Source: Bacteroidales bacterium
Lineage (GTDB): Bacteria > Bacteroidota > Bacteroidia > Bacteroidales > Marinilabiliaceae
Direction: 5' to 3'
Assembly: GCA_017539645.1 (NCBI GenBank)
Contig: JAFYCM010000010.1
Location: 24,599-88,598 of the forward strand
DNA: 64,000 nucleotides
This document shows positions 16,773-25,330 of this stretch, piece by piece. The notes beneath the pieces are model-generated. The model was not told where the DNA came from. It was given only the letters and a program-made list of their open reading frames with translations, and did no database searches. A program made the position numbers and the translations under genes. How positions within the stretch are numbered: the stretch's first letter is position 1; each line of letters begins with the position of its first letter.

Positions 16773-17639
16773 CTAAAGCTTCTCCACTTCAGCAGTCGAC
16801 AGCCCCGTAACTTCCGCAATAAAATCGTTTGATAGACCTTTGGCTTTCATGTTACGCGCCGTAGCAAGAATTCCTTCGGCCCGACCAATAGATACGCCTT
16901 CGGCGTGGCCTTCCTCCCAGCCTTCTTCACGAGCACGTCTGCGGGCGTTGCGGTTAGTCTCTCGGTCCATAAGCATATCGCGATAGTTTTTGAGACTCTC
17001 TTCATATTGCATACGTTTCTTCTTGGGCATTGCTGCAACTTCTGCCCATGAATAGAATTTGTCAAATCCTTGTATTGCTGCTCGTGTCATTGTCTCTAAG
17101 TTTTTTATGTTGTATATCCAACAATCTAAATTATTCTCACACTCATCTGCCGTCTTGTTGAATGCTGGGAGGTCGATAAATATCATTCTGAGTTTATCAC
17201 AAAACAGATGTTGTCGTTCAGCATCTATCAGTTGCACGTCAGTAATGACATTATCCGTAACATCTTTATTCAAATGGAAGTTCATGAAATAGATGCCATA
17301 AACCGGCAGCAATTTATACCTCCAATCTTTGCCTTTTATGCCTTGCTCAACAATACTTCTCGACGCATAATATAGCGCTCTATCCTTGAACGTATCTTGA
17401 TATTTATTCTGCATCTCAAGAATGAAGTTGTCGCCCTTATCTACCTTGCAAAACACATCGTAAATAATCGTGCGGTCGGTAGGTTCTGTTGGCGTTTGCT
17501 CTTTGCTGAGGTAACGCACTTTGGTGATAACCTTTCCCTCTTTCTCGAAGAGCGCATTCAAAAACATTTTGAGCAACTCGGCATTACCAAAGATATATTT
17601 GAACCCAAAATCAGTAAACGGATTGATGTACTTCGACAT
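16773..17639 (-). CDS. Rpn family recombination-promoting nuclease/putative transposase
   Basis: A 288-residue member of the PD-(D/E)XK nuclease family transposases. The N-terminus YINPFTDFGFKYIFGN is the family hallmark. The nuclease core has IIYDVFCKVDKGDNFILEMQ (D...ExQ) near residues 58-77, followed by ALYYASRSIVEQGIKGKDW. The C-terminus carries a charged repeat-like segment (ARRRAREEGWEEGHAEG) and a short helical end (FIAEVTGLSTAEVEKL) typical of these proteins. E. coli RpnA is a DNA endonuclease that promotes recombination. It sits on the minus strand between proB and proA with an AT-rich lipoprotein gene. Confidence 0.88.
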   Translation of the reverse strand: MSKYINPFTDFGFKYIFGNAELLKMFLNALFEKEGKVITKVRYLSKEQTPTEPTDRTIIYDVFCKVDKGDNFILEMQNKYQDTFKDRALYYASRSIVEQGIKGKDWRYKLLPVYGIYFMNFHLNKDVTDNVITDVQLIDAERQHLFCDKLRMIFIDLPAFNKTADECENNLDCWIYNIKNLETMTRAAIQGFDKFYSWAEVAAMPKKKRMQYEESLKNYRDMLMDRETNRNARRRAREEGWEEGHAEGVSIGRAEGILATARNMKAKGLSNDFIAEVTGLSTAEVEKL

Positions 17640-17660
17640 AGATGGCGCGTTTTATTCCTA

Positions 17661-17668
17661 CAAAAATA
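17661..17668 (-). promoter_or_regulatory. TAnnTTTG -7 box upstream of Rpn gene
   Basis: On the minus strand TATTTTTG lies 21 nt before the Rpn start codon. No -33 TTTG is present at normal spacing. The leader would be very short. Confidence 0.4.
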
Positions 17669-17738
17669 GAAATTTCTATTCACTAAGTTTATTCACTTCC
17701 AGCGTATTTATAATATAGGATTAACGGACGCTATCACC

Positions 17739-17801
17739 AATCACCACAAATGAACCCACTAATTGTGATAAATATTCCATGATTTTATTTGTGGAGTGAT
17801 T
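17739..17801. repeat. inverted repeat between Rpn and proA
   Basis: AATCACCACAAAT at 17739-17751 faces ATTTGTGGAGTGATT at 17787-17801; the arms pair over 13 bp with a 2-nt bulge. This lies in the 318-bp gene-free stretch 17640-17957 upstream of proA, which otherwise shows only AT-rich sequence. It may be an operator or the scar of an insertion. Confidence 0.5.
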
Positions 17802-17957
17802 AGTCGCGATTTGTGAATCGATTCCAATCGGTGCCAATCCGTGTTATCTGCGAAATATGTGTTCTTATCTGTACGAGTCTATATGAATTGCTTCTGTTCA
17901 ATTTGTGTATAATTTGTGAAAAATAGAGATATTTGCAGGCGTAAAAAACATATCTAT

Positions 17958-19202
17958 ATGGAAGAGACGAAGCAGCAATTTGAGGCCGTAAAAGAAGCGG
18001 CACGTCAAATGACGGTAGTCACCGAGAAGAGTGCCAAGATTCTTGGCGACATTGCTGACGCATTGGTTAGCAATACGAAGCGAATTGTAGAAGCTAATGC
18101 GCTCGACCTCAGCCGAATGGATAAGGAGAACCCAAACTACGATCGCCTTATGCTAACTGCAGAACGAATCGAAGGAATTGCTGCTGACACTCGCAAAGTG
18201 GCTTCACTGCCAACACCAATTGGCGAACTGATGGAAAGCCGCAAACTGCCCAATGGGCTGAAACTTAGTAAGGTGCGCGTTCCGCTTGGCGTCGTTGGAG
18301 TTATCTACGAGGCTCGCCCAAATGTCACCGTTGATGTGGTTGCACTCTGCCTTCGCTCGGGCAACGCCGTTGTGCTCAAAGGCGGTTCGGATGCACGCGA
18401 GAGCAATACGGTGCTTGTAGATATTATGAAAGAAGTTCTTCGCGCCAACGATGTCAATCCCGATCTGATTCAGCTATTGCCTCATAATCACGAAGCTGCA
18501 GCCGATTTGATGTCTGCTGTGGGGTATATCGATGTGCTTATTCCGCGTGGCTCGCAGAAACTTATTCGCAGCGTGCGCGAACAGGCCAAAGTGCCCACTA
18601 TAGAGACGGGCGCTGGTGTCGTGCATACTTATTTCGATGCCTCGGGCACACTGAAGATTGGTCGCGACGTAATTACCAATGCCAAAACGCGCCGCGTGAG
18701 CGTTTGCAATGCTCTCGATTGTGCTATCATCCACTCATCGCGTTTGAGCGACTTGCCAGAACTGCTTAGCATCTGTGGCGAAAAGGGAGTTGAAGTGTTT
18801 GCCGACGAACGAGCATACGCAGTCCTCGATGGTAAATATGCAGCGCCTCTGCATCATGCTCAGCCAGAGGATTTTGGTCGCGAATTTCTATCTATGAAGA
18901 TGGCGGTGAAAACTGTCGATTCGCTCGATGAGGCGCTCGACCATATATATACATACGGACTTAAGCACTCCGAAGCCATAATTACCGAAGACGCCAATGC
19001 TGCTGCGCGTTTCCTCAACGAAGTTGATGCTGCTTGTGTATATGTCAACACCAGTACAGCTTTCACCGATGGAGCTCAGTTTGGCCTTGGTGCCGAGATA
19101 GGCATATCCACACAAAAACTTCATGCGCGTGGGCCAATGGCGTTGCGCGAACTTACCAGCTACAAGTGGCAAGTTGTTGGTAGCGGACAGACAAGATCTT
19201 GA
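17958..19202 (+). CDS. proA: glutamate-5-semialdehyde dehydrogenase
   Basis: A 414-residue aldehyde-dehydrogenase-fold enzyme reducing glutamyl-5-phosphate to the semialdehyde, second step of proline synthesis. Family blocks: PLGVVGVIYEARPNVTVD (about residues 109-126), LRSGNAVVLKGGSDA, VLIPRGSQKLI, and the catalytic cysteine C250 in RRVSVCNALDC. HARGPMALRELTSYKW is near the C-terminus. The ATG at 17958 (MEETKQQFEAVKE) was chosen; the frame extends 14 codons upstream without family similarity. It is separated from proB by the Rpn insert and probably has its own promoter now. Confidence 0.96.
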   Translation: MEETKQQFEAVKEAARQMTVVTEKSAKILGDIADALVSNTKRIVEANALDLSRMDKENPNYDRLMLTAERIEGIAADTRKVASLPTPIGELMESRKLPNGLKLSKVRVPLGVVGVIYEARPNVTVDVVALCLRSGNAVVLKGGSDARESNTVLVDIMKEVLRANDVNPDLIQLLPHNHEAAADLMSAVGYIDVLIPRGSQKLIRSVREQAKVPTIETGAGVVHTYFDASGTLKIGRDVITNAKTRRVSVCNALDCAIIHSSRLSDLPELLSICGEKGVEVFADERAYAVLDGKYAAPLHHAQPEDFGREFLSMKMAVKTVDSLDEALDHIYTYGLKHSEAIITEDANAAARFLNEVDAACVYVNTSTAFTDGAQFGLGAEIGISTQKLHARGPMALRELTSYKWQVVGSGQTRS

Positions 19203-19231
19203 TTTGTAAATAGTTATATAATACATATATA

Positions 19232-20101
19232 GTGAATACCGATAAACCCATTACTGCAATTCTTCGCATTCAAGCCTCCGATCAAAAGGGTTTGATTGCA
19301 CGAGTGACAGATTTCATTCAGCGTAACAATGGCAACATCGTTGCGCTCGATCAATATACCGATACTTTCGAAAAGCAATTCTTCATGCGTGTGGAGTGGG
19401 AAGTGGAAGGCTTTGCCATTGAGCGCGACCAAATAGGTGCTGCGTTTCAATATGCAATAGCTACACCTTGCCACATGGAGTGGGAACTCGACTTCAGCGA
19501 TCAACGCTTGCGCATGTGCATCATGGTGAGCAAGATGTCGCATTGTCTCTACGATCTTTTGGCTCGCTATCATGGTGGTGAACTCGATGTGGATATTCCG
19601 ATAATCATTGGTAATCATGAAGAGATGGCTGCGGTGGCTGCTCAATTTGGCATTCCTTTCGAACTGATAAAAATCACCAAAGAGAATAAAGCCGAGATGG
19701 AAGCGCGCCAGATGCAGTTGATGGCTGATAACAAAATCGACTTCATTGTGCTCGCTCGATATATGCAGATTCTTTCCAACGATTTCATTCGTGCATATCC
19801 AAATAGAATCATCAATATTCATCACTCCACGTTGCCAGCTTTTGTTGGCGCAAAACCCTATCATCAAGCCTATGCGCGTGGCGTGAAACTCATTGGCGCA
19901 ACAAGTCACTACGTAACAGAAGAACTTGATGCAGGACCAATTATCGACCAGGATATTATTCGTGTGACACATCACGATACGCCTTTTACGATGATTCAGA
20001 AAGGAAAAGATGTGGAGAAGATTGTACTTTCGCGTGCTGTAGAGGCTCATATTGCACGAAAAACTCTTGTGTATAAAAATAAAACAGTGATATTCAACTG
20101 A
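19232..20101 (+). CDS. purU: formyltetrahydrofolate deformylase
   Basis: A 289-residue PurU. An N-terminal ACT domain (about residues 8-80; AILRIQASDQKGLIARVTDFI) precedes a formyltransferase-fold domain. Catalytic residues appear in NIHHSTLPAFVGAKPYHQA and TEELDAGPIIDQD, the Asn-His-Asp set of this superfamily. It hydrolyses 10-formyl-THF to formate and THF, balancing one-carbon pools. The start is GTG at 19232; no nearer ATG fits the ACT domain. It lies upstream of hisH by 52 nt; since histidine synthesis consumes purine-derived carbon, co-location is plausible but the link is inference. Confidence 0.95.
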   Translation: MNTDKPITAILRIQASDQKGLIARVTDFIQRNNGNIVALDQYTDTFEKQFFMRVEWEVEGFAIERDQIGAAFQYAIATPCHMEWELDFSDQRLRMCIMVSKMSHCLYDLLARYHGGELDVDIPIIIGNHEEMAAVAAQFGIPFELIKITKENKAEMEARQMQLMADNKIDFIVLARYMQILSNDFIRAYPNRIINIHHSTLPAFVGAKPYHQAYARGVKLIGATSHYVTEELDAGPIIDQDIIRVTHHDTPFTMIQKGKDVEKIVLSRAVEAHIARKTLVYKNKTVIFN

Positions 20102-20153
20102 TTAGTGCGAGGTCTTGGTGTAGTATGCAGTTTGTTTAGTTGTCATTAGGTTG

Positions 20154-20753
20154 ATGAAAATTGTAATTATAAAATATAATGCGGGCAACATTCGTTCGGT
20201 TGCAAATGCCATAGCGCGACTTGGCTACGAAGCCGAAATAACCGACGATGAAGCTAAAATTCGTGCTGCCGATCGCGTCATTTTTCCCGGCGTGGGCGAG
20301 GCTGGCACTACTATGAAGTATCTGCGCGAGCACGGTCTCGACAAACTGATTTGCAGCCTCACGCAGCCTATTCTCGGCATTTGTCTTGGCATGCAACTGA
20401 TGTGCAGCCACTCCGAGGAGGGCGATACAGATTGCCTTGGCATCTTCGACGTGCCAGTTAAGCGATTTCAGCTTCCCTCTCAAAATATCTATAATCTGAA
20501 GATTCCGCAGATGGGGTGGAACGTCATCGAAAACTGCAAGGCTCCACTCTTCTCGACCGAGCAAAATGGTAAGTATGTATATTTTGTGCATAGCTACTAT
20601 GTGCCACTTTGCGACTATACGGCAGCCGAAACAGAGCATGTGGTTCGCTACTCTTCGGCGCTACACCGCGATAATTTCTACGCAACACAGTTTCACCCCG
20701 AAAAGAGCGGCGACGTGGGCGAATGTATACTGTCTAACTTCCTAAATCTGTAG
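20154..20753 (+). CDS. hisH: imidazole glycerol phosphate synthase, glutaminase subunit
   Basis: A 199-residue class I glutamine amidotransferase. The nucleophile is the Cys in [18 protein letters not shown] (about residues 77-94), and the His-Glu pair lies in [13 protein letters not shown] near the C-terminus. It releases ammonia from glutamine and channels it to HisF. ATG at 20154 follows an in-frame TTG. The gene stands 5 nt before hisA, starting a tight hisH-A-F-IE unit; hisG, hisD, hisC and hisB are not in this window, as in Bacteroidales with a split his operon. Confidence 0.95.
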   Translation: MKIVIIKYNAGNIRSVANAIARLGYEAEITDDEAKIRAADRVIFPGVGEAGTTMKYLREHGLDKLICSLTQPILGICLGMQLMCSHSEEGDTDCLGIFDVPVKRFQLPSQNIYNLKIPQMGWNVIENCKAPLFSTEQNGKYVYFVHSYYVPLCDYTAAETEHVVRYSSALHRDNFYATQFHPEKSGDVGECILSNFLNL

Positions 20754-20758
20754 TACTT

Positions 20759-21478
20759 ATGGATATTATTCCAGCAATAGATATGATTGGTGGCAAGTGC
20801 GTGCGCCTTAGCAAAGGCGACTACGACACCAAGAAAGTCTACAACGAAGACCCTGTTGAGGTTGCAAAAATGTTCGAAGATGGAGGCATACGTCGTCTTC
20901 ATCTTGTCGACCTCGATGGCGCAAAAGCTGGGCATATTGTCAATTATAAGCGATTGGAGCAGATAGTTACGCAGACGAATCTTATCGTAGATTTTGGTGG
21001 TGGGCTGAAGACTACCAAGGATCTCGAGATAGCTTTTGAGTGTGGTGCTCAGATGGTTACAGGCGGTAGCATCGCTGTGAAAAATCCTACTGAATTTCTC
21101 TCTTGGTTCGATAAATATGGCAGCGAGCGCATTATACTTGGTGCCGACGCTAATGATGGTAAAATAGCCGTAACGGGCTGGCAAGAAGGCACCGACAAGG
21201 AGTTGTTGCCGTTCATTCAAGACTATTATGCCAAAGGCTTACGCAAGGTTATCTGCACCGACATAAGTAAAGATGGTATGCTGCAAGGACCTTCGGTGGC
21301 GTTGTATAGAGATATTCTTGCCGCCATTCCCGATTTATATCTTGTGGCAAGTGGCGGTGTTGGTTCGATGCACGATTTGGAAGAACTTGCGAGCATAAAT
21401 ATGCCAGCAGTAATTATCGGTAAGGCCATTTACGAAAACCACATTTCGCTTACAGACCTTGCTAAATTCGTAGATTAA
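20759..21478 (+). CDS. hisA: ProFAR isomerase
   Basis: A 239-residue TIM barrel isomerising ProFAR to PRFAR. The N-terminal catalytic Asp is D8 in [22 protein letters not shown], the second in [17 protein letters not shown] (about residue 125). [14 protein letters not shown] and the phosphate-binding [15 protein letters not shown] match family blocks. Complete and in normal order, between hisH (5 nt) and hisF (24 nt). It resembles HisF through ancient duplication but lacks the ammonia-channel residues, so the assignment is clear. Confidence 0.95.
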   Translation: MDIIPAIDMIGGKCVRLSKGDYDTKKVYNEDPVEVAKMFEDGGIRRLHLVDLDGAKAGHIVNYKRLEQIVTQTNLIVDFGGGLKTTKDLEIAFECGAQMVTGGSIAVKNPTEFLSWFDKYGSERIILGADANDGKIAVTGWQEGTDKELLPFIQDYYAKGLRKVICTDISKDGMLQGPSVALYRDILAAIPDLYLVASGGVGSMHDLEELASINMPAVIIGKAIYENHISLTDLAKFVD

Positions 21479-21502
21479 TACATACGTACATACATAAACA
21501 AA

Positions 21503-22258
21503 ATGATAGCAAAGCGTATTATCCCATGCCTCGATATTCGCGGCGGACAAGTAGTAAAAGGTATCAATTTCGTAGGTATAAAAGAGGTTGGTGATCCTGT
21601 GGAACTTGGTGCGCAGTATGCTCGCGATGGTGCCGACGAACTCGTTTTCCTCGATATTACAGCTTCGCACGAAGGACGCAAAACTTTCAGTGAACTTGTC
21701 GAACGCATTGCTCGTCATATAAATATTCCATTTACTGTAGGTGGTGGCATCAGCGAACTTGCCGATGCCGACAAACTTCTATCTGCAGGTGCCGACAAAA
21801 TCAGTTTGAACTCAGCTGCGGTGCGTCGTCCCGAACTTATTGATGAAATGGCGCATTCGTTTGGAAGCCAATTCGTTGTTGCTGCTATCGATGCACGTTT
21901 CGATGAAAATGGCGAATGGGTTGTTACGGTGAATGGAGGTCGCATACCTACCGAAAAACGCCTATTCTCGTGGGCCCACGAAGCTCAAGAGCGCGGCGCG
22001 GGCGAAATACTTTTCACTTCGATGAACCACGATGGCACTAAAAACGGCTTTGCAAACGAAGCTCTTGCTAAACTTTCCGAAGAGCTCTCCATCCCTATTA
22101 TAGCCTCAGGTGGTGCGGGCAAAATGGAGCATTTCCGCGACGTTTTCACCATCGGAAAAGCCGACGCCGGACTCGCTGCAAGCATATTTCATTATGGCGA
22201 AATTGCTATTCAAGACCTCAAAAACTACCTTCGCGCTGAACATATCAGCGTTCGATAA
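21503..22258 (+). CDS. hisF: imidazole glycerol phosphate synthase, cyclase subunit
   Basis: A 251-residue TIM barrel that, with HisH, makes imidazole glycerol phosphate and AICAR from [28 protein letters not shown] at the N-terminus holds catalytic D11; the second Asp is in [45 protein letters not shown] and [13 protein letters not shown] bind phosphates. Length is typical. It is 21 nt upstream of hisIE, in the same operon. Confidence 0.96.
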   Translation: MIAKRIIPCLDIRGGQVVKGINFVGIKEVGDPVELGAQYARDGADELVFLDITASHEGRKTFSELVERIARHINIPFTVGGGISELADADKLLSAGADKISLNSAAVRRPELIDEMAHSFGSQFVVAAIDARFDENGEWVVTVNGGRIPTEKRLFSWAHEAQERGAGEILFTSMNHDGTKNGFANEALAKLSEELSIPIIASGGAGKMEHFRDVFTIGKADAGLAASIFHYGEIAIQDLKNYLRAEHISVR

Positions 22259-22279
22259 TCAATAAATAATTACATAAAT

Positions 22280-22894
22280 ATGTTAGACTTCAAGAAATCG
22301 AGCGACGGACTCTGTCCCGCCATCATTCAAGACAGCCGCACCGGAAAAGTGCTGATGTTAGGATATATGAACGAGGAATCGTACAAAATCACGCAAGAAA
22401 CCGGTAAGGTGACTTTCTTTAGCCGTTCGCGCAAAACGCTTTGGACTAAGGGCGAAACGAGTGGTAACTATCTCACTGTAGTGTCGATGAAAGAAGATTG
22501 CGATCACGACACGCTTCTTGTACAAGCTATCCCGTCTGGTCCTACATGCCATACCGGCACCGACACTTGCTGGGGCGAAGAGAACAAAGTCAATCCGCTG
22601 ACGTTCCTTTCTGAATTGCAGGATTTTATAGAGACTCGCTACAAAGAGATGCCTGAAGGCTCTTACACTACAAGCCTCTTCAAAGATGGTCTTAACCGTA
22701 TGGCACAAAAAGTTGGAGAGGAAGCTCTCGAACTTGTTATCGAAGCTACTAATGGCACCAACGATCGTCTTATCTACGAAGGTTCAGATATGCTCTATCA
22801 CCTCATTGTGTTGCTCACTTCTAAAGGTTTGCGCATCGAGCAGATGGCTGCCGAACTTGCAGAGCGCCACAATCCTGGTTGGAAAAAGCACTAA
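22280..22894 (+). CDS. hisIE: bifunctional phosphoribosyl-AMP cyclohydrolase/phosphoribosyl-ATP pyrophosphatase
   Basis: A 204-residue fusion. The N-terminal HisI domain (about 1-110) has LMLGYMNEESYKIT, FFSRSRKTLWTKGETSGNYL, and the zinc-binding CDHDTLLVQ and PTCHTGTDTCW cysteines. The C-terminal HisE domain (about 115-204) has KVGEEALELVIEATNG and EGSDMLYHLIVLL. It performs histidine steps 2 and 3. The fused form is usual in Bacteroidetes and enterics. It is the last gene of the his unit and is followed 22 nt later by a strong intrinsic terminator. Confidence 0.96.
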   Translation: MLDFKKSSDGLCPAIIQDSRTGKVLMLGYMNEESYKITQETGKVTFFSRSRKTLWTKGETSGNYLTVVSMKEDCDHDTLLVQAIPSGPTCHTGTDTCWGEENKVNPLTFLSELQDFIETRYKEMPEGSYTTSLFKDGLNRMAQKVGEEALELVIEATNGTNDRLIYEGSDMLYHLIVLLTSKGLRIEQMAAELAERHNPGWKKH

Positions 22895-22916
22895 TATTTT
22901 TTTTCTAATATGTATT

Positions 22917-22947
22917 AGCCCGAGGTCGCGTTGCCTTGGGCTTTTTT
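22917..22947 (+). terminator. intrinsic terminator after hisIE
   Basis: AGCCCGAGG (22917-22925) pairs with CCTTGGGCT (22934-22942) through an 8-nt loop, with one G-T pair, followed by six T residues. It closes the his operon. Confidence 0.85.
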
Positions 22948-22990
22948 GCTTTTGCGAAATGTATAGGCACTACTATAGCATTATAAATTC

Positions 22991-22998
22991 TACTTTTG
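22991..22998 (+). promoter_or_regulatory. TAnnTTTG -7 box of the HD-domain gene
   Basis: TACTTTTG lies only 13 nt before the start codon at 23012, after the his terminator, so this gene probably has its own promoter with a very short leader. Confidence 0.45.
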
Positions 22999-23011
22999 TG
23001 CTCTCATAACT

Positions 23012-23566
23012 ATGATTATTATGAACCCGAAGGACATTATAGAGAAATTCTACAAAAAAGATAGCGAGCTATATCGCATTCTTGTTACACACTCAGAATC
23101 AGTCGCAAAATACGCTACTAAAATTGTAGATAAACACCCAGAACTTGGTGCCGACCGCCGTTTGGTCTTCGAAGGTGCTATGCTTCACGATATAGGCATT
23201 ATAAAAACTTCTGCTCCTGCCATTCACTGCTCTGGTAAATACGATTATATATGTCATGGATACCTTGGCCGTGAGATGCTCGAAAGCCTCGGGCTGAACG
23301 AACTCGCGCTCTTCTGCGAACATCACACTGGCGCTGGTATGACAAAAGAGGAGATTGAACTCCGCGAACTGCCTCTTCCTCATCGCGATATGTTGCCTAC
23401 AACCATCGAGGAGGAGATTGTATGCTACGCCGACAAGTTCTTCAGCAAAACTAAGAACCTACGTGAGCCAAAGACTTTCGAGAAGGCTCTCGCTTCCATC
23501 GAGAAACATGGCGAAGAGCCCAAAGCTCGCTTCTTAGCAATGCACGAACGCTTCAAAATTGAATGA
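23012..23566 (+). CDS. HD-domain phosphohydrolase-like protein
   Basis: A 184-residue cytosolic protein with a complete HD metal-binding pattern: LVTHSESVAKYA (His), FEGAMLHDIGIIKT (His-Asp pair near residue 70), FCEHHTGAGMTKEE, and the distal Asp in EIVCYADKFFSKT. HD proteins of this size hydrolyse phosphate esters or nucleotides; the exact substrate is unknown. Starts at 23012 or 23021 (MNPKDIIEKF) are both possible. It is monocistronic: own promoter box in front, own terminator behind. Confidence 0.85.
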   Translation: MIIMNPKDIIEKFYKKDSELYRILVTHSESVAKYATKIVDKHPELGADRRLVFEGAMLHDIGIIKTSAPAIHCSGKYDYICHGYLGREMLESLGLNELALFCEHHTGAGMTKEEIELRELPLPHRDMLPTTIEEEIVCYADKFFSKTKNLREPKTFEKALASIEKHGEEPKARFLAMHERFKIE

Positions 23567-23595
23567 TTAACAGGTTATAAATAAGGATATTAAGG

Positions 23596-23630
23596 CATCG
23601 GATTAGTCTTTTGATTAGTCCGATGTTTTT
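23596..23630 (+). terminator. intrinsic terminator after HD gene
   Basis: CATCGGATTAGTC (23596-23608) pairs with GATTAGTCCGATG (23613-23625) across a TTTT loop with two wobble positions, then five T residues. Confidence 0.8.
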
Positions 23631-23637
23631 ATAATAC

Positions 23638-23674
23638 TTCACCAAACACGCGAATTATTATTGTGTTTGGTGAA
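23638..23674. repeat. palindrome TTCACCAAACAC, distal flank of ATPase gene
   Basis: TTCACCAAACAC (23638-23649) and GTGTTTGGTGAA (23663-23674) are perfect 12-bp inverted arms around a 13-nt AT-rich spacer. Near-identical sequence recurs at 25210-25246 on the other side of the ATPase gene. Confidence 0.75.
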
Positions 23675-23688
23675 TTATCGCACGATAC

Positions 23689-23724
23689 TTCACCAAACTG
23701 GTGATTTTTCTTTGTATTTGGTGA
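23689..23724. repeat. palindrome TTCACCAAA, second distal copy
   Basis: TTCACCAAA (23689-23697) faces TTTGGTGA (23717-23724), a third member of the same palindrome family, just 3' of the ATPase stop codon at 23730. It may double as a weak terminator or be part of a boundary repeat. Confidence 0.65.
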
Positions 23725-23729
23725 GTTAT

Positions 23730-25169
23730 CTATGCGTTACTAACGTTACTAAATAGGTCATCAATAGTGACAACTTCCTTTATTTGGCTGCTGTATTTGC
23801 CATTTGTGATGCCAAATGGAGCGATCAGCGTAAGTAGGAGGCCATAGCGTGTGGCAGTCTCGGCTCTAAAGTTGGCAAGGCAGACGCGAAATTTCATATC
23901 TTCGTCTTTGTCTATAACGTATGGAGCATCGCAAAACTTTATCTCACAGATATTTATCATTCTGTCGGCACGCTCTATGGCAAGGTCTATTTGCGATTTG
24001 GTGTCGCTGGCTGAGCTTCGCCACGAGTAGTGCTCGGTGCGTATTCTGTCTATGCCTAACGCTCTCTTTATCTGATTGATATGCAGAAAACAGAGTCGCT
24101 CAAAAGCATAGCCCGACCATGTATTTACGGACGGTGTATTTACGGAGTGCGTCCAGTAATTTTCATCGGTTGTCTCTTCGCGGCAGAAGCGGATATGAAA
24201 CATCGTAAACATATCTACCACTTGATAAATATGTTTATTGCTACGAATCTTTTTGCCTTTAGAACGAAAATGGCGAATAAAGTCGCAATTCTCTAAATCT
24301 CTGAGGATTATCGTTAGTTGCGAACCAGAACTTATTTTCGTTTTCGCTACTATTTCGTCGCGAGTTACGCCGCCTTGTGCCGAAGCCAAAACTTCCATAA
24401 CCTGCATATATGGCACCGAATTTCGGAAGAGCGACTTGAACAATCGTTCATACTCGGTTCTCAGTTGTGCCGATGCGCCGAAGAAGAGTCGGTCGATATT
24501 TTGCGCCACACTTTTCGTGCTATCCAAAAGACTCAAGTAATACGGCACCCCACCAATAGCCATGTACAGTTGGCAGATGGAGTAACGGTCGTAGGCAAAA
24601 CCATATTCGGCAAGGTACTGCTCAGTTTCGCCAAGGTTGAACGGCCGCAAGTACATCTCGTGAGTGATGCGATTGTGCAACCCGCCATGATTGTCTATTA
24701 TATTATTAATAATCCACGAAGTGGCTGAGCCACAGACAATAAGCATTACATTACTATGATCGGCACACCAAGTATTCCAGAAGTGGTCCAACGCTCCAAT
24801 AAAACCCGATTTAGGCGTGTCGAGACAAGGTATTTCATCGATAAAAATGACGCAACGCTTCTTAGTGCCAACTTTGGTGCTAAGCACTTGCTTAAGCATT
24901 GCGAATGCATCTTGCCAATTCTTGGGCAGTCGAGCATCCTCGAGGCCAGCATTGATAAGCCCTTCGCGAAAATTGGCAAGCTGCACCGATTTTCCCGCAT
25001 CTATTGTACCCGACATATAGAAATCGAACTTATTGCCGAAGTGCTGTTTTATTAGATACGTTTTGCCAATGCGTCGGCGCCCATAAAGTGCTACAAATTC
25101 AGACTTGCCCGACTTTATATATTGGTCGAGAGTTGCGCGTTCTGCCTGTCTGCCAATGAGTTTATCCAT
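23730..25169 (-). CDS. AAA ATPase with DUF234 nuclease-like C-terminus
   Basis: A 479-residue protein starting at ATG 25169 (MDKLIGRQAERATLDQYI). The N-terminal AAA domain has Walker A ALYGRRRIGKTYLI (about residues 26-39) and Walker B KKRCVIFIDEIPCLD (about 103-117), with CGSATSWI sensor-like sequence. A winged-helix segment follows near 270-330. The C-terminal DUF234 region holds SQIDLAIERADRMINICEIKF, a D...ExK arrangement of PD-(D/E)XK nucleases. Members are patchily distributed and often multicopy in Bacteroidales; function is unproven. Palindromes of one family flank it on both sides, suggesting a mobile or cassette-like unit. Confidence 0.85.
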   Translation of the reverse strand: MDKLIGRQAERATLDQYIKSGKSEFVALYGRRRIGKTYLIKQHFGNKFDFYMSGTIDAGKSVQLANFREGLINAGLEDARLPKNWQDAFAMLKQVLSTKVGTKKRCVIFIDEIPCLDTPKSGFIGALDHFWNTWCADHSNVMLIVCGSATSWIINNIIDNHGGLHNRITHEMYLRPFNLGETEQYLAEYGFAYDRYSICQLYMAIGGVPYYLSLLDSTKSVAQNIDRLFFGASAQLRTEYERLFKSLFRNSVPYMQVMEVLASAQGGVTRDEIVAKTKISSGSQLTIILRDLENCDFIRHFRSKGKKIRSNKHIYQVVDMFTMFHIRFCREETTDENYWTHSVNTPSVNTWSGYAFERLCFLHINQIKRALGIDRIRTEHYSWRSSASDTKSQIDLAIERADRMINICEIKFCDAPYVIDKDEDMKFRVCLANFRAETATRYGLLLTLIAPFGITNGKYSSQIKEVVTIDDLFSNVSNA

Positions 25170-25209
25170 GTGTATATGCTTTTTCTGCGCTTCAAATATA
25201 CACAAATAC

Positions 25210-25246
25210 TTCACCAAACATGCGAATTATCATTGCGTTTGGTGAA
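25210..25246. repeat. palindrome TTCACCAAAC, promoter-proximal flank of ATPase gene
   Basis: TTCACCAAAC (25210-25219) and GTTTGGTGAA (25237-25246) are perfect inverted arms around 17 nt. It matches 23638-23674 in arms and in part of the spacer (gcgaattat.att). It lies 40 nt upstream of the ATPase start, so it could also be an operator. Confidence 0.75.
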
Positions 25247-25266
25247 TTATCTGCATACGTATATAC

Positions 25267-25302
25267 AAAAAAACACCGCCATAATCGTGAAGACTACGGC
25301 GG
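25267..25302 (-). terminator. intrinsic terminator after DUF4465-like gene
   Basis: On the minus strand CCGCCGTA pairs with TATGGCGG (plus 25276-25283 and 25295-25302) and is followed by seven T residues. It ends the lipoprotein transcript before the ATPase gene. Confidence 0.7.
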
Positions 25303-25330
25303 CGTGGTAGGTTATAAATAATTTTACTTA

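Noticed and set aside
19214-20050. Long antisense open frame opposite purU
   Set aside because: A shadow of purU, whose catalytic motifs are clear; no start context or domain supports the antisense frame.
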